Positions 58,226 through 64,000 of a DNA stretch of 64,000 nucleotides are shown piece by piece. Made by a program: the position numbers and the translations under genes. The notes beneath the pieces were generated by a model. It made no database searches and had not been told where the DNA came from. It was given only the letters and a program-made list of their open reading frames with translations. Source of the stretch: Pseudomonas saponiphila (lineage in GTDB: Bacteria > Pseudomonadota > Gammaproteobacteria > Pseudomonadales > Pseudomonadaceae); assembly GCF_900105185.1 (NCBI RefSeq), contig NZ_FNTJ01000001.1:2500501-2564500 (forward strand), given 5' to 3'. Within the stretch, counting starts at the first letter, position 1. Each line of letters begins with the position of its first letter.

Positions 58226-59169
58226 GGTGCATGCATCGCCGCGGCCAATGTCTGGCGCACGCCTTCGGCATAGCAGGTCTTGACGATCGGCCCGAGCAAG
58301 CGTTGCAGGGCCGAATCGTCGAGGATCAGCGGCGAGCTGAGCAGGTAGTGCATCTCCACCATCTCCCGCAGCAACGGGTCGAACAGTCCCAGCAGGCGCA
58401 GCAGGGTCTTGCCGATCACCCGTTGCTTGAAGGGCACGGCGCCATGCTGGCGGATCAGGTCCAGCAGTTCACGCTGGCTGGTGACGCCGGCGCCGCCCAG
58501 GTGCCAGGTCTTGCCGAACGCGGCGGGTTGTTCGAGCAAGCGGCATACCACCGGGCCGACGTCGGGCACGAAGACGAATTCGTGGGGGCGATCGAGGGGC
58601 CCCACCAGGTTCGCGGTGCCGCCCTGGAGCGCGGCTTGAAACGCGCTGTGCAGCAGGCTCTTGTCGACCCCGGGTCCGTAGAAGTCCGGCAGGCGCAGCA
58701 CCGTGGCCTGGATTTTTCCCGCAGCGTGGGCCTGCCACAGCACCTGTTCCTGCGCCATGCGCATGCGCCCCTTGTAGCTGTTGGGCCGGCGCGGGTGATC
58801 TTCGGTCACTGGATTGCTCTGGGCCGGGCCGTAGGGGTAGACGGTGCCGATCAGCAGGATCTTGCGTACCCCGGCGGCGATCGCCCCGTCCAGGGTCTTG
58901 CGCATCAGTTGCGGGTGCAGTTCGAACTGCCAGTAGTTGACCCCCACCAGATAGATCAGGGTGTCGATGCCGGCGGCTGCGGCTTCGATGCTGGCGTTCT
59001 GGTCGGGATTCCAGGTCACGCATTCGGCCAGCGGGTCGGCGCCGAACGCCTGTTGCAGGCTGGCAGCATCGCGGCCCACCACTCGATAGGCCTGGCCCTG
59101 ACTGCGCAGGCTGCTGGCGATACTTTGACCGATGGCGCCGACGGCACCAAACAGAGCGATTTTTGGCAT
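58207..59169 (-). CDS. NAD(P)-dependent epimerase/dehydratase-like (extended SDR) protein
   Basis: A 320-residue extended SDR with the cofactor loop GAVGAIG near the N-terminus and DTLIYLVGV in the middle. The catalytic YxxxK appears as SYKGRMR-like or is missing: I do not see an unambiguous YxxxK, so it may be a binding rather than catalytic member. The divergent LysR gene starts 92 bp away, a typical regulator-target pair. Function unknown. Confidence 0.8.
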   Translation of the reverse strand: MPKIALFGAVGAIGQSIASSLRSQGQAYRVVGRDAASLQQAFGADPLAECVTWNPDQNASIEAAAAGIDTLIYLVGVNYWQFELHPQLMRKTLDGAIAAGVRKILLIGTVYPYGPAQSNPVTEDHPRRPNSYKGRMRMAQEQVLWQAHAAGKIQATVLRLPDFYGPGVDKSLLHSAFQAALQGGTANLVGPLDRPHEFVFVPDVGPVVCRLLEQPAAFGKTWHLGGAGVTSQRELLDLIRQHGAVPFKQRVIGKTLLRLLGLFDPLLREMVEMHYLLSSPLILDDSALQRLLGPIVKTCYAEGVRQTLAAAMHAPQKLKR

Positions 59170-59261
59170 GCTGAGGTTCCTTCTGGTTGACGAGTGCTTG
59201 CAGGGTGCAAAATCCTCGGCTAAATGAAAATTGCCTGTTCCTTGATGGTCTCTATAAAAAA

Positions 59262-60167
59262 ATGCATACCCAGACAGACAGCACTCCTCACTGGGATTGG
59301 TACCGCAGCTTTCTCGCGGTGCTGGAAACCGGTTCGCTTTCCGCTGCCGGCCGTGCCATGGGCCTGACCCAGCCCACGGTCGGCCGGCATATCGATCAGC
59401 TTGAAGCCGCCCTGGGCCTGAAGCTGTTCATCCGCTCCTTCGACGGTTACGCCGCCACCGAAGCGGCGTTGGAGCTCAAGCCTTACCTGCTGCAGCTGGC
59501 GGCGGGAGAGGCGGCCTTGCGCCGGGTGGCCAGCAGCCACGGGCAGGGCGTGCAAGGCTGTGTGCGGATTTCGGCCAGCGAAGTCATCGGTGTCGAGGTA
59601 TTGCCGCCGATGCTTGCCCGCTTGCGCCAGCAGCATCCCCAGCTGGTGGTCGAGCTGGTGCTGTCCAACCGTGCCGAGGACTTGCTGCAGCGCGAGGCGG
59701 ACATCGCGGTGCGGATGTTTCGCCCGACCCAGGAAGCGCTGCTGGTGCGCCGTGTCGGGGAGATCGAACTGGGTCTGCATGCCCATCGCGATTATCTGGC
59801 GCGTGAGGGCACGCCGCAGACCCAGGAGCAGCTGGAGGGGCATGCGCTGATCGGCTTCGACCGGGAAAGCGCCTTTATCCGCCGCATGCAACAGCAGTAC
59901 CCGCTGCTCTCCCGCGGTCGTTTTGCCCTGCGCAGCGACAGCGATCTGGCGCAACTGGCGGCGCTGCGTGCGGGGTTCGGCATTGGTGCCTGCCAGGTCC
60001 GGCTGGCCAGTGCCGATCCGCGGCTGGTGCGGGTCCTGGCCGCGGAGTTCGCGCCGCGTCTGGAAACCTGGGTGGCCATGCACGAAGACCTGCGAGATAG
60101 CCCGCGTTGCGCGGTGACCTTTGCCGCGTTGGTGCAGGGGCTGGCGGCCTACGCCGAGGGCGGTTGA
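59262..60167 (+). CDS. LysR-family transcriptional regulator
   Basis: A 301-residue regulator. The helix-turn-helix FLAVLETGSLSAAGRAMGLTQPTVGRHIDQLE lies at about 17-48, followed by the substrate-binding domain (LVVELVLSNRAEDLLQREADIAVRM). The ATG at 59262 begins after an A-rich stretch. It is divergent from the SDR-like gene (start 59169) and probably controls it. Confidence 0.93.
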   Translation: MHTQTDSTPHWDWYRSFLAVLETGSLSAAGRAMGLTQPTVGRHIDQLEAALGLKLFIRSFDGYAATEAALELKPYLLQLAAGEAALRRVASSHGQGVQGCVRISASEVIGVEVLPPMLARLRQQHPQLVVELVLSNRAEDLLQREADIAVRMFRPTQEALLVRRVGEIELGLHAHRDYLAREGTPQTQEQLEGHALIGFDRESAFIRRMQQQYPLLSRGRFALRSDSDLAQLAALRAGFGIGACQVRLASADPRLVRVLAAEFAPRLETWVAMHEDLRDSPRCAVTFAALVQGLAAYAEGG

Positions 60168-60254
60168 CGGCCGGGAGCTTGAGAAGGGATGTCCGGCGGC
60201 CCCGGCAGCGGTTTATCATACGCTGTATGTTTAAGCCCTCAGGAGGCAACGCCC

Positions 60255-60803
60255 ATGGCATTCGGCAAGGTATTCATCGCCACTTCGGTGGACGGTTTCA
60301 TCGCTCGCGACGATGGCGCCATCGACTGGCTGCCCAGCGGCGAATCCGCCGAGGACTATGGCTACGCCGCCTTCGTGGATACGGTGGACGGGATCGTCAT
60401 GGGCCGCGCCACCTACGACAGCGTGCTGGGTTTCACCCCCTGGCCTTTCACCAAGCCGGTGGTGGTGCTCAGCCGCACCCTTGGCCAGCAGGATGTGCCA
60501 CAGCGCCTGGAGGGCAAGGTCCGTATCAGTGCCGCGCAGCCTGTGGCACTGGTCGCGCAGTTGCGGGCCGAGGGCTGGAAGAGCGCCTATGTCGACGGCG
60601 GCAAGCTGATCCAGGCCTTTCTCCAGGCCGGCCTGATCGATGAAATGACCCTGACCCGGGTGCCGGTGCTGATCGGCACTGGCCGGCCACTGTTCGGCGC
60701 CCTGGCGCAGGACCTGCGCCTGAGCTGCATCGACTCCCGGCGCTATCCCGACGGGCTGGTCAGCACTCGTTATCGGGTCGAGCGCGAGGCCGCCCATGAC
60801 TGA
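60255..60803 (+). CDS. Dihydrofolate reductase-like (RibD C-terminal fold) protein
   Basis: A 182-residue protein with the DHFR/RibD_C fold: FIATSVDGFIARDDGAIDWL at the N-terminus, IVMGRATYDSVLGF, and the strand-loop VDGGKLIQAFL. The family includes predicted reductases of the YwjB/YyaP type, usually of unknown substrate. AGGAGG lies 7 bp upstream of the ATG. Its end overlaps the TetR start by 8 bp, so the two are coupled. Confidence 0.9.
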   Translation: MAFGKVFIATSVDGFIARDDGAIDWLPSGESAEDYGYAAFVDTVDGIVMGRATYDSVLGFTPWPFTKPVVVLSRTLGQQDVPQRLEGKVRISAAQPVALVAQLRAEGWKSAYVDGGKLIQAFLQAGLIDEMTLTRVPVLIGTGRPLFGALAQDLRLSCIDSRRYPDGLVSTRYRVEREAAHD

Positions 60804-61368
60804 GCACCCCAAGCGCAGCGGCCGTCCGGCGGCGGGTCGCGAGCTGAGCCTGGACCAGGTTCTCGACGCCGGCCTGGCGCTGCTGGAGGCGTTGGGACCC
60901 CAGGGCTTCGGCGGCCGGGCCCTGGCGCGGCAACTGGGGATCACGCCGATGTCGGTGGCCTATCACGTCGGCGATCAGCACAACCTGATGCGCCTGCTGG
61001 TGGAGCGGGTGCACGCAGAGCCATTGCCCGAGCCGGCGCCGTCGTTGCTGCCGGGGCAACGGATCCAGGCGCTGTTGTGTGCGTACATGGCCCGGGTCCG
61101 TCGCCACCCGGCGCTGACCTTGTGCATCCTCGGCGATCCGCGGTTGTTCGCCGGTTCCCTGGCAGCCTTCAGCCAGCGCCTGCGCCAGGAAGTGCAGGCC
61201 TTCGACGCCGATCCGGTGCTGTTCGACCTGCTGGTGGACTACAGCCACGGCCACGCCCTGGCGCTGGCCCTGGCCGGCGAGGCCGGGGCAGGGCTGGACG
61301 GTGCATTCGAGGCGGGGTTGCGGCGCCTGCTGCGGTCCGATACCTGGCCGTCGCTCACTTGCATCTGA
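60796..61368 (+). CDS. TetR-family transcriptional regulator
   Basis: A 190-residue regulator with the N-terminal TetR helix-turn-helix (VLDAGLALLEALGPQGFGGRALARQLGITPMSVAYHV at about 23-58) and a divergent helical ligand domain. It overlaps the reductase gene and probably regulates it or itself. Confidence 0.9.
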   Translation: MTEHPKRSGRPAAGRELSLDQVLDAGLALLEALGPQGFGGRALARQLGITPMSVAYHVGDQHNLMRLLVERVHAEPLPEPAPSLLPGQRIQALLCAYMARVRRHPALTLCILGDPRLFAGSLAAFSQRLRQEVQAFDADPVLFDLLVDYSHGHALALALAGEAGAGLDGAFEAGLRRLLRSDTWPSLTCI

Positions 61369-61605
61369 CTCCCGCTGCCGGTGTCCAGCGACTTGACGTC
61401 ATCCCTGATGAAGTACCCCGGCCAGTCCAGGTCGGTCGGCGGGCTGTCACCGGGCCTTTGCGACAGATCCGGGCGCGCTTTACATCCCTGCACCTTTGTT
61501 CACAGAAAATCACCAGAGCGCCACAGATTGCAACGCCGGCGCTGGGGATACTGCTGACTGCTCCGCTGGAGCACTCGGGACTGACGCGACTGAAGGAAGA
61601 ACCAC

Positions 61606-63225
61606 ATGCGCGCACTGCTGACCTGCTTGCTGATCTCGACCCTGGGGGCCTTGCCCCTGGCCAGTGCCGGCGCGCTTCCGGCGTTCCACAAGGTGTTCGA
61701 GGATATTGTGGCCGACCAGCCCGGTTGCGCCGCCGGGGTGATGCGCGGCGGCAAGTTGATCTGGAGCGCGGGTTATGGCGTCGGCAACCTGGCGACCGGC
61801 ACGGCGATCCAGGCCGATACCTTGTTCAACCTGGCTTCGGTGTCCAAGCAGTTCACCGCTTTCGCGATCCTCCAGCTTGAGGCCCAGGGGCGCCTCAGCC
61901 TGGATGATCCGATCCGGCGTTTCCTGCCCGAGCTGCCGGCCTATGCCCAGGGCATCAAGATCGCTCATCTGCTGCACCACACTTCAGGGTTGCAGGACTA
62001 CATGCTGCTGGCCGAGCTGGCGGGGATCCCCCTGACCCAGCGCTTCACCCAGCAACAGGCGCTGGACCTGCTGGCGCGCCAGGACAGCCTGATGTTCCCG
62101 CCCGGCAGCGAATTCAGCTACAGCAACAGCGGTTACCTGCTGCTGTCGAGCATCGTCGAGCGGGTCAGCGGCCAACCGCTCAAGCACTATTCGCAGGCCA
62201 ACATCTTCCAGCCCCTGGGCATGCAGCACTCAAGCATCGTCGACCAGTACCCGGTGCAGCTGCCGAACCTGGCGCAGGGCTATGAGTTGGACGAGCAGGG
62301 CAAGCCCCTCGTGGCGGTGGATGCGCGCTGGGAACAGACCGGCGACGGCCAGGTGCACAGCAACGTGGCGGACCTCATGCGGTGGTTGCGCAACCTGTCC
62401 ACCGGGCGGATCGGAGGCCAGGCATTGGTCAAGCAGATGCGCCAGACCGCGCCCTTCAACGACGGCGACCCGGGCTACTACGGCATGGGCCTGGCCAACC
62501 GCAGCTATCGCGGCTTGCAGGAGCTGTCCCACAGTGGCAGCTGGGCCGGTTTCAGCACCGACGTGGCCTGGTATCCCAAGCTGGATGTTGCCACCGCGGT
62601 GTTGTGCAACCTGAAGGATGGCCAGGCGTCGGAGCGCGCTCGTCAATTGCTGGATACCTTGCTGGGCTCGCCCGGCGCTCCCACGCAAGGGGACATTCCA
62701 GCGCCGCCGCCGAGCATCAGGGCGGTGCCCAAGGCTGCCCTGGAAACCCTGGTGGCCGGCAGCTACCAGGACGCATCGGGCCGTCAATTCCAGCTGCAAC
62801 GCAGCGGCGAGGGCTGGGCGCTGGAGAGCTTCCCTGATGTTCTGCCGCTGCTCCGGCACAGTGACCGGGTGTTGGCAGCAGACAACGACGGCACGCCGAT
62901 CTACCTGGCGGCGGCTGGGCCAGGGCGGATCGTGGCCAACAACCCGGCTTCGAGTTATGCCCTGGCCCCGGCCTGGAAGCCCACGGACATCCGTCCCTAC
63001 GTCGGTCTCTATGCCCTGAAAACCAGTCCCGGGCAGCTCAAGGTCTATGCCCGGCAAGGCAAGCTCTACGTGCGTATCGGCCCGCACACCTACCCGATGC
63101 AGCCACTGACCGCGGAGCGCTTCAGCGCCGGGGAGCTGGGGGTGCTCAGCTTTGCCGAGCAAGGAACGCTGCTGACCAGCAGCCTGGCGCGCAACCTGCG
63201 CTTCGGCAAGGTCCGGCAGGAATAG
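61606..63225 (+). CDS. Secreted class C beta-lactamase-like serine hydrolase
   Basis: A 539-residue protein. Signal peptide about 1-22 (ending LASAGA). The active-site motifs are SVSK (SxxK), YSNSG (YxN) and HSG (SHSGSW, the KTG equivalent). A long C-terminal extension (about 370-539) forms an extra beta domain, as in the AmpH/EstB-like and D-aminopeptidase relatives. It may be a peptidase or esterase rather than a true beta-lactamase. It starts 237 bp after the TetR stop, with AAGGAA upstream of the ATG. Confidence 0.9.
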   Translation: MRALLTCLLISTLGALPLASAGALPAFHKVFEDIVADQPGCAAGVMRGGKLIWSAGYGVGNLATGTAIQADTLFNLASVSKQFTAFAILQLEAQGRLSLDDPIRRFLPELPAYAQGIKIAHLLHHTSGLQDYMLLAELAGIPLTQRFTQQQALDLLARQDSLMFPPGSEFSYSNSGYLLLSSIVERVSGQPLKHYSQANIFQPLGMQHSSIVDQYPVQLPNLAQGYELDEQGKPLVAVDARWEQTGDGQVHSNVADLMRWLRNLSTGRIGGQALVKQMRQTAPFNDGDPGYYGMGLANRSYRGLQELSHSGSWAGFSTDVAWYPKLDVATAVLCNLKDGQASERARQLLDTLLGSPGAPTQGDIPAPPPSIRAVPKAALETLVAGSYQDASGRQFQLQRSGEGWALESFPDVLPLLRHSDRVLAADNDGTPIYLAAAGPGRIVANNPASSYALAPAWKPTDIRPYVGLYALKTSPGQLKVYARQGKLYVRIGPHTYPMQPLTAERFSAGELGVLSFAEQGTLLTSSLARNLRFGKVRQE

Positions 63226-63395
63226 CGCCATGCCTGGCGCGGCAGCGCCCGGAAGCGCTTGCCGCTTTGGGCAACGTGGCGCAGGTGCTGGAGCTTGCAA
63301 CAGGCCTCTTGTTCTTGAGTCGAACTCGTCAGGCTGGGCATTTTGCGATGTGGCTCGGGGCTCGGAAAAAGGCGGCAGCCACTTCGGGGGCCGGC

Positions 63396-64000
63396 TCAGG
63401 CCCCGGGCGCGCCTTCCTCGACTGCTATCGGGCCTGGTGCCGTACTGGTGGCCGCGGAGTGAGTGGTGCCAATGAACAGGTACATGGCCGGCACCATGAA
63501 CAGAGTCAGCAGGGTGCCGATGGACAGCCCGGCGAAGATCACCAGGCCCATGTCGTGGCGGCCCGCCGCCCCGGCGCCGGACGCCCAGACCAGCGGCACC
63601 ACCCCCAGGACCATGGCCGCGGTGGTCATCAGGATCGGCCGCAGGCGTACCGCCGCCGCCTCTTCGATGGCTTCGCGCTTGCTGTACCCGGCCAGTTGCA
63701 ACTGGTTGGCGAACTGCACGATGAGGATGCCGTGCTTGGTGATCAGACCCAGCAGGGTCACCAGCCCGACCTGGGTGTACACGTTGATCGAGGCAAAGCC
63801 CATGGTGATGAAGGCCAGGGCGCCGAACAGCGCCGGCGGCACCGAGAACAGGATCACCACCGGGTCGCGGTAGCTCTCGAACTGGAACGCCAGGGCCAGG
63901 TAGACGATCAGGATCGAGAACAGCAGCAAGCCGACGAAGCCTCCGGATTCCTGGATGAACTGCCGTGACTCGCCGGCGTAGTCAGTGGAATAGCCCGAGG
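63396..64000 (-). CDS. RND efflux permease, C-terminal part (gene runs off the window)
   Basis: The frame is open from the window edge to the stop at 63396. It holds the last transmembrane region of an AcrB/MexB-type permease: LLLFSILIVYLALAFQFESYRDP, the conserved GLVTLLGLITKHGILIVQFAN, and RLRPILMTTAAMVLGVVPLV. RND permeases export drugs and toxic compounds across the outer membrane with a membrane fusion protein. About 200 residues are visible; the N-terminal bulk is outside. It is convergent with the beta-lactamase-like gene with a 170-bp gap in which I see no feature. Confidence 0.93.
   Translation of the reverse strand, partial: SGYSTDYAGESRQFIQESGGFVGLLLFSILIVYLALAFQFESYRDPVVILFSVPPALFGALAFITMGFASINVYTQVGLVTLLGLITKHGILIVQFANQLQLAGYSKREAIEEAAAVRLRPILMTTAAMVLGVVPLVWASGAGAAGRHDMGLVIFAGLSIGTLLTLFMVPAMYLFIGTTHSAATSTAPGPIAVEEGAPGA

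Overview
The window is chromosomal DNA of a Pseudomonas, most likely of the P. fluorescens/protegens/chlororaphis lineage. The support is uniformly high GC, the metH-cti-nfuA neighbourhood, the aerobic-type cobalamin genes (cobM, cobE, cbtAB, cobW, cobN) and many REP/REPIN palindromes of the Pseudomonas GTAGGAGC...GCTCCTAC type. I see no insertion sequence, prophage, tRNA, rRNA or CRISPR array. The window starts inside metH and ends inside an RND efflux permease.

Layout. 1-4.8 kb: metH (5' part, minus), cti (periplasmic cis/trans fatty-acid isomerase) and nfuA (Fe-S carrier). 4.87-5.25 kb: a REPIN array with an exact 119-bp period. 5.3-14.8 kb: a cobalamin/cobalt block in two divergent arms, cbtB-cbtA-cobE-cobM (minus) and cobW-cobN-chlI/chlD (plus). 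Each arm is headed by its own cobalamin riboswitch, and the block sits near the B12-dependent methionine synthase. The chlI/chlD pair carries a textbook -1 programmed frameshift cassette. 14.8-15.5 kb: a second REPIN array, six copies with an exact 116-bp period. 15.5-19.6 kb: a phospholipase-D-like protein, a tyrosinase and a DUF2182-type membrane protein. 19.7-25.3 kb (minus): a flavin amine oxidase, a ThDP 2-oxo-acid decarboxylase and a secreted TPR protein, divergent from a LysR gene. 26.6-36.5 kb: a catabolic island with a tartrate/malate dehydrogenase-like enzyme, ALDH, SDR, cyclase-family hydrolase, PAS-LuxR regulator, thiolase, acyl-CoA ligase and MHS transporter.

36.5-46.6 kb holds the most unusual unit: one tightly packed minus-strand operon. 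It encodes a MarR regulator, a FeeM-like N-acyl amino acid synthase, a methyltransferase, a VAO/PCMH-type flavin oxidase, an AlkC/AlkD-like DNA alkylation repair protein, a peroxiredoxin, a flavin-dependent halogenase with the WxWxIP signature, an amidase and a cation:proton antiporter. I read it as an undescribed biosynthetic cluster, perhaps for a halogenated acyl-tyrosine-type metabolite that is DNA-reactive. That reading is inference.

47-58.2 kb: a four-gene phosphorelay/c-di-GMP system in the order sensor kinase, EAL response regulator, sensor kinase with Hpt, RcsB-like regulator. This matches the order of the P. aeruginosa pvrS-pvrR-rcsC-rcsB (and Roc) systems. Here it is divergent from a large autotransporter, and two RcsB-box-like palindromes lie between them. 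58.2-64 kb: an NAD-binding epimerase-like protein, LysR, a DHFR-like reductase with a TetR gene, a secreted class C beta-lactamase-like hydrolase and the C-terminal end of an RND permease.
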